From contig JAAQVN010000002.1 in the NCBI GenBank assembly GCA_011754535.1, positions 47,007 through 111,006 on the forward strand: a DNA stretch of 64,000 bases. The letters run 5' to 3'. A program made the translations under genes and the position numbers. Below the pieces are notes generated by a model. The model did not search any database. It saw only the letters and a list, made by a program, of their open reading frames with translations, and was not told the DNA's origin. This document shows positions 17,786-27,413 of this stretch, in pieces. The first letter of the stretch is position 1. Each line of letters begins with the position of its first letter. The DNA comes from Enterobacter asburiae (GTDB taxonomy: Bacteria; Pseudomonadota; Gammaproteobacteria; Enterobacterales; Enterobacteriaceae).

Positions 17786-18025
17786 TTATTTTTTCTGGCT
17801 CGTGCTTAAAATCAACATCGTGGAATATAACACAGCCACAAGTGTTATAATTAATAGTGAGATTAAAGTAATTAGGATGTTTTGAGTTGATAAATTGTTA
17901 TAACCTCTCGCCATTTTGTAAAGAAAAATGGCCATTTTCAATGAGAAGCCTATCAAAATGACCCGTGAAATAAAACCGGCCAAATCAACTATAATTGATA
18001 GACTTATTAAGTCATTCTTTTTCAT
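17786..18025 (-). CDS. Small membrane protein, 79 aa
   Basis: Two hydrophobic segments are clear (IVDLAGFISRVILIGFSL and ILITLISLLIITLVAVLY) joined by a basic, polar loop. A GGAG sits about ten bases before the ATG at 18025. No family recognised. Small two-helix proteins on plasmids are often entry-exclusion, toxin or membrane-stress peptides, but nothing here decides between these. Confidence 0.5.
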   Translation of the reverse strand: MKKNDLISLSIIVDLAGFISRVILIGFSLKMAIFLYKMARGYNNLSTQNILITLISLLIITLVAVLYSTMLILSTSQKK

Positions 18026-18506
18026 AATATTTCAACTCCAAGCAAATTATTTTATGCAAGCTGCGTTCTACATCACGAGCTTAATGGCAATTTATTAACT
18101 TTACCACAATTAATTCCAATATCATTATAGTACATATGATACTGCTTGATACGAAAGAAAGCGCAAGAGTTACTGTATTCTCACATTAGTAAAGAAACAT
18201 CTGAAATCTGAGCCAAGCCCAGAAATCGTGGGCACATCCTTAGAGAAGAACCCGTCGTTCAAAGTCTAGGGCATTGCGAGCCTCCTTTTAAATGCCAATG
18301 ATACCGGCATATCTCATTCTTATCCATTTACTATCAACGATGTATGTACGGCAATATAGACAACGAAAAGCTGCTCCAGCCTCCCGCGGAGTCATTAACG
18401 GTGCATTGAAGACCCCAGACTACATCTGGCTCGATGGGCATAGATATATAAACGCCAAGGTGTGGAGCTGAGTCGCTCACTGCCTTCGGGCGGGGTGGAT
18501 GCATAT
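18026..18506. other. Stretch without a convincing gene
   Basis: Promoter side of the small membrane protein, then sequence with no supported frame before the IS66 remnant. Confidence 0.4.
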
Positions 18507-18911
18507 GGTAAAAAGAAAACCGGGCGTTTGTGGATATATGTTCGGGATGACCGCAACGCTTGGTCAGAGCAGGCATCGGCCATATGGTTCGCTTACAGCC
18601 CGGAAAGAACAGATATCCATCCGCAGAACCAAATACCAGCCCTGACATGCTATGTGGACTATGTCTGGGACGAAACAGACCCACGTCGATTAAAATGCTC
18701 CGCGGATGGTCAGTCTGAGTCGAAAATAGTTCCTGTTCATCGCTTCTGACCATGCTTGTGAGCGAAGAGCACTGTTGTACAGCCTATTCGGTATATACAA
18801 ACTGAACAGCGTGGCCCAGAAGGCTACCTTCGCTATCTGCTTGACGTAATAGCCGGCTGGCCGGGCAATCGGAAACTGCTACACTGGCACATCACATTGC
18901 CAACTGAATAA
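18507..18911 (+). pseudogene. IS66 transposase (TnpC) remnants
   Basis: GKKKTGRLWIYVRDDRN and AIWFAYSPERTDIHPQN (18507-18630) come from the centre of IS66 TnpC. The C-terminal end follows in another frame (GPEGYLRYLLDVIAGW to ITLPTE, about 18811-18911). The part between is deleted. Confidence 0.75.
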
Positions 18912-18967
18912 CACATCCACTTCAATACAGTTCTCGGTATACGCTTATTATTACTCGGAAGAGAACC

Positions 18968-19018
18968 ATGAGAACCGTATCTATCCTTAATGCGATAGGA
19001 ACCGACAAAGCAGTTTGA
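18968..19018 (+). pseudogene. vapB N-terminal relic
   Basis: MRTVSILNAIG matches the start of vapB (MRTVSIFKNG) including bases just before the ATG, then diverges and stops after 16 codons. A matching leftover lies downstream of the small secreted-protein paralogue at 55573. Confidence 0.5.
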
Positions 19019-19022
19019 ATTC

Positions 19023-19322
19023 TTAATTCATAAACGGGTAAATTATGTCGCAATCACCAAGCATTTCTTTTTCCATTATAATCATAATTTTCCCTGAGGA
19101 TGTTGCAGCTGGGGCAATTTTTTCGGACATTTTCCAGCCTTCTTTGAAGGCATACATAACTGCTTTTCCTTGGGTTTTGTTACTGGATTTATCACCACTT
19201 AAAAATGTTGAAGTTGAATCGGTAGTATCTATAATTGCCACTCTTTGGCATTCTTGTGCGTATCCTAACGATGTAGACATCATGCCTACAACAATAACTA
19301 TATTTTTTACTCTACTTAACAT
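19023..19322 (-). CDS. Small secreted protein, 99 aa (paralogue of 55277 gene)
   Basis: An N-terminal signal sequence (MLSRVKNIVIVVGMMSTSLG-YA) is followed by a mature part with two Cys (QECQRV near the start, LGDCDI near the end) that could form a disulfide. It aligns end to end with the 55277 product (QECQRVVIIDT, GWKMSEKIAP, SSGKIMI). ATG 19322 is chosen from that alignment; the frame opens two codons earlier at a TTG. The surrounding block, including a vapB relic and an IS66 end, is shared with 55.3-55.7 kb in inverted orientation. Function unknown. Confidence 0.7.
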   Translation of the reverse strand: MLSRVKNIVIVVGMMSTSLGYAQECQRVAIIDTTDSTSTFLSGDKSSNKTQGKAVMYAFKEGWKMSEKIAPAATSSGKIMIIMEKEMLGDCDIIYPFMN

Positions 19323-19679
19323 TAGCAAGACTTTTATTATTCGATTAATAGAAGATATGTCAATTTAACAGGAGTTTATCTTATATCCATCTATGCTGTC
19401 AGCACAATACAGTATTGTCGTCTTTACACAAATAGAAAATCCGCGCTAAAGTCACTCTATAGCGATCACTGTTTTGAAAGGATGAGACTCATGACGGCAT
19501 ACGGAACGGAGATTTTCTTCCTAAACGATGTAAACCTGCTAAGGAACCTTCTGGACATTATCGCTCGCCATCTTCCCATGCGTCTTGCAGACACTAGTCA
19601 TGAGAGCTCTGACTGATCCTGCCGACAGTTACTGGAGAGCTATAGTGACATCGACCGCTTTCTCTTGTTAACCGTCGTT
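19323..19679. other. Stretch without a convincing gene
   Basis: Contains the promoter side of the small secreted-protein gene. A 40-codon frame from 19491 (MTAYGTEIFFLND) has a weak ribosome site and no family. Confidence 0.35.
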
Positions 19680-19935
19680 TTGACCAGCCGGGCAACTGAT
19701 GCAAAGCCTCGCTGAACGTGCATTGCGTATTATCCGCGAACGTTACACTGATTTTGGGCCGGCTTGAGCCTGTGTGATGCTCGACAAGATTCATGGGCTG
19801 TTAGAAGCTGATAAAACAGGCTGGTTTAAGGATGCCCCACAAGTTACGGCCGTTGCGTGTACGTCAGCCGTATCCGCCTGAAGAACTCATCCCGATTAAT
19901 GGCTGTGAGCATCACTGGTGTTTAATCTGGTAAAT
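19680..19935 (+). pseudogene. ISNCY-family transposase fragments
   Basis: ALRIIRERYTDFGP (about 19713-19755) and ELIPINGCEHHW (about 19880-19915) match central parts of ISNCY transposases. Frames are broken and intervening codons are missing. Confidence 0.55.
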
Positions 19936-20089
19936 TTATCATGATAAGGGAGCTGTGTGGTGAGCACTTGTTTTGACGAGGCAAAATACTACGAATTCTT
20001 GTTTGCTTTGATTATAATTAAAACGGTTACGACATTACGGAATGTTAAGGTGCTGCTAAAAATTAGAGGAAAAACACATGGCAGCCAAT

Positions 20090-20228
20090 CTTCTGATGTC
20101 ACTTTTAACCCATTTAGTGATGTCACTTTTTCTGGCATAAAGGATCCATTCCTCAGGCCATGGAGACATCAGGATGCTTGTGACCATGTCAGATAAAGAA
20201 CTCAGTCGGGTCGATGTCATTCAGTCAA
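20090..20228 (+). mobile_element. ISNCY-type left end and transposase start
   Basis: TGATGTCACTTTT occurs twice (about 20094 and 20118), followed by MSDKELSRVDVIQS, the N-terminus of an ISNCY transposase. An inverted, slightly diverged copy (same leader and MSDKELSRINVIQS) lies at about 44857-44955. The frame breaks abruptly into chitin-binding-tail sequence at 20228. Confidence 0.6.
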
Positions 20229-20346
20229 ACGGAGATTTGTTCGAATGTAAACCATGGCCGTATACGGGCTGGGGCGGCAACTCGTCAGTCCTGCATTATG
20301 AACCGGGATTGGCCTGAACTGGAAGGATGCATGGCATAGTAAATAA
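20228..20346 (+). pseudogene. Chitin-binding tail relic (third copy)
   Basis: NGDLFECKPWPYTGWGGNSS and then LHYEPG match the last 40 residues shared by the M60 protease and the chitinase. One base is missing near LHYEPG, shifting the end of the gene, yet the final AGT AAA TAA and the terminator downstream still align. This shows a third protein of the family once ended here. Confidence 0.75.
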
Positions 20347-20381
20347 GCATAAACCATCATAGAATGATGGATTCAAACGGG

Positions 20382-20416
20382 CGAACTCTGTCGAAACGGC
20401 AGAGTTCGTTTTTTTC
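20382..20416 (+). terminator. Intrinsic terminator of the tail relic
   Basis: CGAACTCTG (20382-20390) pairs with CAGAGTTCG (20400-20408) and is followed by T7. It is nearly identical to the terminator after the M60 protease at 59040. Confidence 0.85.
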
Positions 20417-20597
20417 ATATCGCTCGAAATACCGAGTATGGGAGCATAACTTAAATTTTTGTGCATGTGAGAAAATGACACCACTGCGTTTCTTCAAATC
20501 AAGACTTCATTTTAGCCCGCAAAAAGTTTTTATTTAGTAAATTACGCATACATATTTCAAAAACAACTAAATCATTATAAAAGTTGAAATGTATATT

Positions 20598-21317
20598 TTA
20601 CGGTCGATGAACCAGATCTAACTCTATAGCCAGAATAATCGCGTGCTTAGCATTTTTTACACCAAGCTTTTTGACGACTTTACTCATATGGAATTTAATA
20701 GTGCTCACTGTGAGATTAAGTTTTCGGGCAATTTCCGGATAATTTTTCCCTGCACAATACCAATAAAGAATCTCATTCTCTCGTGCAGAAAGAATGAATT
20801 CATTATTTTGAGGGGGGAGTGGCTCATCAGCATAAATATGCATTACCATGTCATGAGCGTCAATTAAAATCCCTTGTATCTCGTTTCTGCAGTTTAGAGC
20901 TAGTTCATGTTGCTTGGGATTCAAAAATCTATTGATATATAAAGACAATAATACTAGGTTGTTGTTTGGGTCATGCAAAACAAAAGTTTGTCCGCTTAAC
21001 ACATCATGAGGTTTAATAGATTCAAAAATCCTACCTACAGGCCACCGCCCATTAATTTGCAAGCTGTTATCCCATACAAGAGGAGTTACTCTGTTTAATG
21101 CATTTATAATAATAGGGTCGACTGACTGATAACTATTTAGTAAGTAAACTTCTGTAAAATAGCCTGGCAAATTAGTTACGATAGTCATGCAATCCGTGTC
21201 ACGTTTATTCATAATAGCGTAGCAATAGTGCATTTCGCCAAACTTGGATAACGCCCCCTCTAAATATTTTTTAATTACTTCGTTTTTTGTTGGATCTGAA
21301 AAGATTTTTTTCCTCAC
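20598..21317 (-). CDS. LuxR-type quorum-sensing regulator (EsaR-like), no LuxI seen
   Basis: The N-terminal half is an acyl-homoserine-lactone-binding domain: VYLLNSYQSVDPIIINALNR and PLVWDN keep the ligand-pocket Tyr, Asp-Pro and Trp. The usual first pocket Trp is Phe here (LPGYFTEVY), which may alter ligand choice. The C-terminal half is the LuxR helix-turn-helix (LSARENEILYWYCAGKNYPE, STIKFHMSKVVKKLGV). It resembles the EsaR/ExpR branch, many of which act without signal. GTG 21317 has GGGGTG upstream; TTG 21329 is the alternative. No synthase gene lies in the window. It sits downstream of the GNAT and decarboxylase genes on the same strand. Confidence 0.88.
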   Translation of the reverse strand: MRKKIFSDPTKNEVIKKYLEGALSKFGEMHYCYAIMNKRDTDCMTIVTNLPGYFTEVYLLNSYQSVDPIIINALNRVTPLVWDNSLQINGRWPVGRIFESIKPHDVLSGQTFVLHDPNNNLVLLSLYINRFLNPKQHELALNCRNEIQGILIDAHDMVMHIYADEPLPPQNNEFILSARENEILYWYCAGKNYPEIARKLNLTVSTIKFHMSKVVKKLGVKNAKHAIILAIELDLVHRP

Positions 21318-21329
21318 AAAACACCCCAA

Positions 21330-21671
21330 GCAATATTAACCACATAAAATAAGCAAATCATTACTCACCATTGTTATTATACACCAGCCCATCACCAGAG
21401 TAAAATCATCTTAAACATTTAAATAAATTTTTTGAAATGTTAGATACAATTTAGTTGAATAAAATTCATAGCGAAAGTTTTTACATGTCAGATAAACATG
21501 CCAAATATAATGTCAGGCCCAGTAGGATTTTTTTGTTTGCTTAAAAATGGGGGTGCAATGTAATTAATAGCAATTACACGCTACCCCTAACTTAAAAAAC
21601 ACAGGAAAATTCATCAGTTAAATAATACCAGCCGCATTGATTTTATTACATAGATAGTTAATTTTTATATA
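21330..21671. other. Gap between GNAT gene and luxR
   Basis: AT-rich, no gene seen. It is long enough to hold a separate promoter for luxR; I could not define a clear lux-box palindrome by eye. Confidence 0.4.
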
Positions 21672-22262
21672 TCACCCCCTCCAAATTGGATATAATAGAG
21701 GGAAGCCTTCTATATTTATGGGGGACCCAGCATCATAGTACCCATATCTTCTGAGTAAAGTTCTTGTAGCATAGGTGGTACATTCCGCATAACATGGCAA
21801 ATTACCAGCATCCAATATTCTGTTCATTTCTCTGAATAGATCTGAAACAACACGCCCCCCTCTACAAGGCTTGGATACGGCAACTAAAAAAATATATATA
21901 TGAGGCAGTTCATTAGGATGAAATATGTCTAATCCGTTCATAAATTTAGATATTAACTCATAACTTTCACCACACCCTTTTCGCAACTCCTTATCAATTA
22001 TCATACGTTCATCTGCTGACATTTCAATGAATAGTGTATTGAAGTAAACCAAAGCCCCCGTAATTCCCTCTGTAACAATAACACCTCCGTTCTTTATAGC
22101 TAAGCGGGTATATAAATCGAAAAAAAAACGCATGCTATATTTTCTTTTCTCAAGATCGACATCAGTGAAAGCGTATTTTAATACTGGGTCATCGAAAAAT
22201 TCACTTGTAAGCAAGTCAATTACTGAATTAATTTCACAATCTTTTACTGCCCTACATTTCAT
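21672..22262 (-). CDS. GNAT family acyltransferase
   Basis: The 196-residue protein begins MKCRAVKDCEINSVIDLLTS and has the order of a GNAT fold: FFDDPVLKYAF near the start, a central strand (IYIFLVAVSKPCRGG) leading into the acyl-CoA pyrophosphate loop, and a C-terminal LLRRYGYYDAGSP. The ATG lies one base after the decarboxylase stop, so the two are almost certainly co-translated. The likely substrate is the amine made by that decarboxylase, giving an N-acyl product; this is inference from gene order. Confidence 0.75.
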   Translation of the reverse strand: MKCRAVKDCEINSVIDLLTSEFFDDPVLKYAFTDVDLEKRKYSMRFFFDLYTRLAIKNGGVIVTEGITGALVYFNTLFIEMSADERMIIDKELRKGCGESYELISKFMNGLDIFHPNELPHIYIFLVAVSKPCRGGRVVSDLFREMNRILDAGNLPCYAECTTYATRTLLRRYGYYDAGSPINIEGFPLLYPIWRG

Positions 22263-22263
22263 C

Positions 22264-23613
22264 TTAGTTTCCTTCTTCAACGAAAGCATCTTTCTCGTGC
22301 ATCTTTTCAATAAATGAGTCGATTATAGAACGGGTAACATGTGGCATAACTACAATGTGCGCCAAATTATTTTTAACGCTCAAATGAAATTGTTGAGTTA
22401 TTTTTTTATTAGGTCGACTAAAAAATACAACTATAGATTGCGGAGCTCTACAAACAAAAAAAGATGGATGTTTTGTTTTTATATTAATCATTTTTGAATA
22501 AGCATATTCAGCAAGTTTTTCGCAGTCAGCAGCAATTTTAGCCTGCATAATGGAAGGGGTGGTATTTATTTCATACCACATTAACATCGCTGAAAGCCCA
22601 TTACGTGTCCCCCCCAGCGTGCTGTCTGCAGAATTAATATATTCAACATCGTCTGGATGTATCCTGAACTTCTCTTTACTCATGTATATTCCTGACGCAA
22701 ACGGCGCGCCGAACCATTTATGAAAACTCATTACTATAGAATTTATGTAAGGTAATCGGAAATCAAATACCTGCCCATGAACTTTACTTATATTACATTG
22801 ATATCCCATCTCAAGGTAGGAGAGATATGAGGCTCCTAAAGCCCCATCAATATGCATCCAAAAATTTGGAGTGGAATTTTCACTTGTTTCAATAGAAAAA
22901 CCATTTTCCTCAAGAATTTTAGATATCTTCCCCCAAATATCTTGAATATTATCAAATGCTCCCCTGAATGTTGAACCGATGTTAAATACAAATATAGATT
23001 GATGCCCATGCTGAGAAAAAAACTCAACTAACTTAGATAATTTTTCAATTTCAATAGTGCCATATTTATTGACTGGAATAGCGTAAGGCCAACTCCCATC
23101 TTCTGTTACAGGACACATATTAGGGTAACAATTATTCCCCATTTCTTGGAAAGTTTTAAGTCCTAAAATATTTGTGCATTTTTTTATCGAATAATGAGAT
23201 TCTTCAGAAAAAAAGACTACAGGATCCACGTTGTTTTTTTTCAAGCCATCTTCAAACTTTTTTAGTTTATAGAGATATTCACGCGCACTCCACAAAGCAT
23301 ACATATTACCTTCCGTAGCTCCCATAGATAAAACATACCCCCAAAATGATTCACTAGTCAAAGGAGTACGTGGCTTTGCATTCCACATCTTACCAAAGTG
23401 ATTTAATACTTCTCGTTCAAGTTCGTGTGTATTAATTAATGTAGAAGCATTATCAAACGTGTCTCCAACATTATTTAAATGCACTGATAAAAATTGAGAC
23501 ATTAAGGAATAGTCAAATTTTTGATTTAAAGGATAACCTAAAGACGTACTTTTCTCTCTATGTGCGTTTGCAAAGATCTCCGTGATTTTCACAAGTGCGG
23601 CGTTACATTTCAT
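22264..23613 (-). CDS. PLP-dependent group II amino-acid decarboxylase
   Basis: The 449-residue enzyme has the group II (histidine/aromatic amino-acid/glutamate) decarboxylase landmarks: GATEGN (98-103), His140 in EESHYS for ring stacking, HIDGALG (254-260) with the Asp that holds the pyridine nitrogen, and SFHKWFG with the cofactor Lys at about 299. It would convert an amino acid to its amine. Overall pattern is closest to histidine-decarboxylase-like proteins, but the substrate cannot be fixed from sequence. It heads a short operon with the GNAT gene and lies in markedly AT-rich DNA. Confidence 0.85.
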   Translation of the reverse strand: MKCNAALVKITEIFANAHREKSTSLGYPLNQKFDYSLMSQFLSVHLNNVGDTFDNASTLINTHELEREVLNHFGKMWNAKPRTPLTSESFWGYVLSMGATEGNMYALWSAREYLYKLKKFEDGLKKNNVDPVVFFSEESHYSIKKCTNILGLKTFQEMGNNCYPNMCPVTEDGSWPYAIPVNKYGTIEIEKLSKLVEFFSQHGHQSIFVFNIGSTFRGAFDNIQDIWGKISKILEENGFSIETSENSTPNFWMHIDGALGASYLSYLEMGYQCNISKVHGQVFDFRLPYINSIVMSFHKWFGAPFASGIYMSKEKFRIHPDDVEYINSADSTLGGTRNGLSAMLMWYEINTTPSIMQAKIAADCEKLAEYAYSKMINIKTKHPSFFVCRAPQSIVVFFSRPNKKITQQFHLSVKNNLAHIVVMPHVTRSIIDSFIEKMHEKDAFVEEGN

Positions 23614-23768
23614 TACGTACCCTCCAATTTATATTCATTTTGATGCTATACCGTAAAAGATGAAAAATGTAATGCATTAGGTATAAAATCATAAATATGT
23701 CAGTAACACTCTCGAGTAAATCATGACTTTTAAAGAACCAATAATATATTATTCATGATTATGAGGCG

Positions 23769-24606
23769 TTATGTCATAAGGTACATGGATATTCGCCAGT
23801 CCGTTACGAATTCAGCTGGTGTCTGGTAATCCAGCGATGAATGGGGACGGCACTCGTTATAATCCTGCCGCCAGTAATTAATCGTTTTCCGGGCATGAAG
23901 AATATCGCTTAACCAGTGTTCATTCAGACACTCATCGCGAAAGCGCCCTTTAAAACTCTCAATAACTCCGTTCTGCATTGGCTTACCTAGCTGGATAAGC
24001 CGTAGTTCCACACCATGCTTAAAGGCCTATTGATCGAGCGCGCGGCAGGTAAATTCCGGGCTCTGAGCGGTTCTTATTGTCGCCGGATAGCCCCTAAACA
24101 GCGCGATGCTGTCCAGAATGCGCTGACCTGAACGCCTGCGCTCCAGTACCAGGCCTGATAAATGCGCATCAGCTGCCGGACGTTGAGCCTCATAGCGGCA
24201 GGTCGAACCTGTAAGCCTGCAGGCACGACGTTGCGACAGACCGGTCGCATCACACATAAACTCAACGGCTTCCCGCTTCTGGCCTGTCGTCAGTACTTTC
24301 GCCCCAGAGCCACCTGAAGAGCCTCCTTATCCAGCATGGCTTCGGCAAGCGGGCGTTCTCCTCTTCAAGAGATTTAAGCCGCTTCACCTCAGGAAGGTCC
24401 ATGCCACCAAACTTCTTGCGCCAGGTGTAGAAAGTGGCATCGGAAATGGCGTGCTTACGGCAGAGCTCACGGGCAGAAACTCCGGCTTCCGCTTCGCGAA
24501 GAATACTGATGAGCTGTTCGTCGGAAAAACGCTTCTTCATGGGATGCCCTCATGTGGCTTATGAAGACATTACTAACATCGGGGTGTGTTAATCAACGGG
24601 GAGCAG
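23769..24606 (-). mobile_element. Degraded IS3-family element (IS407-like group)
   Basis: OrfA starts at 24540 (MKKRFSDEQLISILREAEAG) with an intact helix-turn-helix, then shifts frame after ENARL. OrfB survives as MCDATGLSQRRACRLTG, a deletion, RGYPATIRT and a C-terminal part with RFRDECLNEHW and PHSSLDYQTPAEF, with an in-frame stop after RALDQ. CTGCTCCCCGTTGATTAACA near 24606 looks like the element end. Insertion removed most of a GNAT toxin gene on the right (24615). Confidence 0.8.
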
Positions 24607-24614
24607 GTAACATT

Positions 24615-24677
24615 CACCATGGCTTTAAGGCATCACAAACCCGGGAGCGGACTTTGTTTCTCAAACTACCACAGTAG
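24615..24677 (+). pseudogene. GNAT toxin C-terminal relic, second copy
   Basis: [20 protein letters not shown] matches the last 20 residues of the relic at 17400-17600. The rest was removed at the IS3 junction. Confidence 0.7.
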
Positions 24678-24765
24678 ATATAAAGATTGAAAGGGCACAC
24701 CTCATTCAGTTAACTAAAACTACGGCTCCCAAAGCTAAACAATGGTAAATATCAATGATGACAGT

Positions 24766-24966
24766 TCAGGATATAATCAAGAAAATTAGTGGTATTAGTG
24801 ATGGTATTATGCTTGTTGCCCACGTTACCATTAGTTGCCAGGCAGGAATATTCCATTGAGTTAAAACACTCCACCACAATGTCACATCGGACGGGAATGT
24901 TCTATTAAGTAATAATAAACTGACCAACCCCCAAATTATCGCTGGTTTTAATGAGTTATTTGCCAA
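24766..24966 (-). CDS. Small membrane protein, 66 aa (TTG start)
   Basis: Two hydrophobic stretches (AIIWGLVSLLLL and IIPSLIPLIFLIIS) flank a Trp-rich middle (WWSVLTQWNIPAWQ). The start is a TTG eight bases after a perfect GGAGGA; the nearby ATG is in another frame that stops at once. No family recognised; a holin-like or peptide-toxin role is possible but unsupported. Confidence 0.5.
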   Translation of the reverse strand: MANNSLKPAIIWGLVSLLLLNRTFPSDVTLWWSVLTQWNIPAWQLMVTWATSIIPSLIPLIFLIIS

Positions 24967-25081
24967 ATCTGCTATCCTCCATTATTATTAGTAATGCTCT
25001 TAGGTACTTAACTGCACATTTATTATCTTTAAACCCAATTCATTTTACTTAAATCAGGAGTATGATAAACTGAAATAATTT

Positions 25082-25285
<204 letters not shown>

Positions 25286-25393
25286 TTATCGAACTTCGTA
25301 TTTTATATGGATTAGGAATCTACTGTGCCGCTCCAATTTGGAGCGGCAGACCAGCCAAAACCTGAACACAAATAATTCGATTAACGATACAAT

Positions 25394-25753
25394 TTATTCG
25401 GGGCATTTATAAACATTACCAGTTAGTGTGACATTTGTTTGCGCCAATGATCCTGAACTATCGTATATACTCCCTGTCTGCCCTGCACGCTGTGTAAGTA
25501 AGGAAACTACATTCCCTCCCATTCCTGCAGCTTGGTTTTTTAGATCATTTCTAGCACCAGTTTCAAGGTTACTATTTGAGGTCCATTCGCCTGTTAAAAA
25601 GTTACCTTGATTACCTGTAATTTCACCTAAGTACTTACATTCTTTTCCTGGTTCGTTATTGGTCAACCTTACTTTCTCAGCACCTGGTTGTAGACTATCT
25701 GCGCTACAACCGCCAAGCGCCAGCACTGCTAACAGGACAGAGATTTTTTTCAT
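25394..25753 (-). CDS. DUF4156 family lipoprotein
   Basis: The 119-residue protein starts MKKISVLLAVLALGGCSADS, with a lipobox whose Cys is at residue 16. The mature part, with CKYLGEITGNQGNFLTGEWT and ARNDLKNQAAGMGGNVVSLL, fits the DUF4156 family of outer-membrane-directed lipoproteins of unknown function. ATG 25753 follows AAGGAATAGAC. A second Cys near the C-terminus (YKCPE) could pair with the one at CKYLG. It stands alone. Confidence 0.8.
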   Translation of the reverse strand: MKKISVLLAVLALGGCSADSLQPGAEKVRLTNNEPGKECKYLGEITGNQGNFLTGEWTSNSNLETGARNDLKNQAAGMGGNVVSLLTQRAGQTGSIYDSSGSLAQTNVTLTGNVYKCPE

Positions 25754-26211
25754 GTCTATTCCTTTTGTTTCAGAAGGAGTTGTGGGCAGAAATTGCAGCC
25801 AGCTAATAAATATCATCATAAACAACTAGGCATCTATAAAAATAAACATCATACTTTGCCTTGTTTAATTTGCTAAAATTACTAAACTATGAAAACATAA
25901 AACTCACCTCTCTTTTTAGTTATCCATTGCCTTATATTGTTCAAATAAATAATTTCCTTGATATGTGGTAGACAGGCTACTACTTCTATATTCTATTGTA
26001 TATAGAATACTTTTATGATAAATGCCATAAAATTAACGAAAAATAGTTGGTGATTCTGGACAGAATCCAGAACTGTAGTAAAATTTTTGAACTCTATTAA
26101 TTAAAATGTATCTTTGAAAAAGTAGACTATCTGCGGTACGCTCTGACGGACCTTTCATCCCGATTTTTCACGCAGCGCGCCGGAGGCTTTCCGGCCCGGA
26201 CGGAACCCGAC
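25754..26211. other. AT-rich spacer before the integrase
   Basis: No gene seen. It includes the lipoprotein promoter side and an inverted repeat ATTCTAT-N5-ATAGAAT near 25990-26010. Base composition switches sharply to GC-rich at about 26130, close to the integrase, so a recombination boundary may lie there. Confidence 0.45.
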
Positions 26212-27201
26212 ATGATCCTGATGCCCGACGACGAACCAGAGCTGAGTCTCCCCCCGGCGGTCCTTCCGCCCGGCGAGGAATTCCTGCCGGCCCTGTCCGG
26301 TGATAATGCTCCGGTCAGCCCGGCCCGGGCCTACCTGCTGTCCCTCAACTCCCCCCGCAGCCGGCAGACCATGGCCTCGTTCCTGAACATCGTTGCCGGC
26401 ATGCTCGGCGCCGCATCCCTGGAGTCCTGCAGCTGGGGCAGCCTGCGGCGCCATCACGTGATGGCCGTGACCGAGCTGCTGCGCGACACCGGCCGGGCCA
26501 CCGCCACGGTCAACACCTATCTTTCGGCACTCAAGGGGGTGGCGAAGGAAGCCTGGATGCTCCGACTGATGGACGTCGAGAGCTTCCAGCACATCCGGGC
26601 AGTGCGTAACCTGCGCGGCAGTCGTCTTCCGCGCGGCCGGGCCCTGCCACCGGAAGAGATCCGTTCACTGTTTGCTGCCTGCGAGGCCGATGATTCAAGT
26701 ATCGGCATCCGCGATGCGGCTATGCTGGCCGTCATTCTAGGCTGTGGCCTGCGTCGCTCGGAGGCCGTAGGGCTGGATTTGAGTGACGTTGTCACCCATG
26801 AGCAGGCGCTCCGGGTGCTGGGCAAGGGAAACAAGGAGCGGCTGGCCTACATGCCGGCGGGCACCTGGCAACGGCTCAGGATGTGGATCGATGACGTGCG
26901 GGGGGAAAAAGACGGGCCGCTGTTCACCCGCATCCGGCGCTTTGACACCCTGACAAATGCCCGGCTGACCGACCAGGCGGTGTACCATGTCCTGCAGGTG
27001 CGTCAGCGTCAGGCGGGCATTGTGAAATGCGCGCCGCACGATTTAAGGCGAACCTTTGCCACAGCCATGCTGGATAACGGCGAGGATTTAATCACGGTAA
27101 AGGATGCGATGGGTCATGCCAGCGTCACCACCACCCAGCAGTACGATCGCCGCGGCGAAGCGCGCCTGCGCTCGGCCCGTGACCGTCTGGATCTGATATA
27201 A
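26212..27201 (+). CDS. Tyrosine site-specific recombinase/integrase
   Basis: This 329-residue protein has the phage-integrase fold. An N-terminal core-binding region (about 30-125) is followed by the catalytic domain with GCGLRRSEAVGL (first Arg), HDLRRTFATAML (His-x-x-Arg), GHASVTTTQQYDR (His and nucleophilic Tyr). All catalytic residues are present. Enzymes of this type resolve plasmid multimers or move integrative elements. The gene is GC-rich and its neighbours on the left are AT-rich, so it probably came from elsewhere. Confidence 0.9.
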   Translation: MILMPDDEPELSLPPAVLPPGEEFLPALSGDNAPVSPARAYLLSLNSPRSRQTMASFLNIVAGMLGAASLESCSWGSLRRHHVMAVTELLRDTGRATATVNTYLSALKGVAKEAWMLRLMDVESFQHIRAVRNLRGSRLPRGRALPPEEIRSLFAACEADDSSIGIRDAAMLAVILGCGLRRSEAVGLDLSDVVTHEQALRVLGKGNKERLAYMPAGTWQRLRMWIDDVRGEKDGPLFTRIRRFDTLTNARLTDQAVYHVLQVRQRQAGIVKCAPHDLRRTFATAMLDNGEDLITVKDAMGHASVTTTQQYDRRGEARLRSARDRLDLI

Positions 27202-27413
27202 ACTTAATAACATTTCAAGATGATATGTTTACAAAATGGTGTGCGAAGTTGCTCGCAGGCTGCGCGATTTTCTGAAATGGTGTTAAAGCGGAACTTTCGT
27301 TAAAGTAGGTCTGCCGGTTATCCTGCTTCCCCTTCTGAACCGGGGTGGTTTGGATATGCGGGATGGCCGGTCCTTTTTGTTCTTTCGCCGGTTACCAGAT
27401 GTGATTTTGAGGG

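Noticed and set aside
26155..26592. Minus-strand frames opposite the integrase
   Set aside because: Products of high GC content antisense to a well-supported recombinase.
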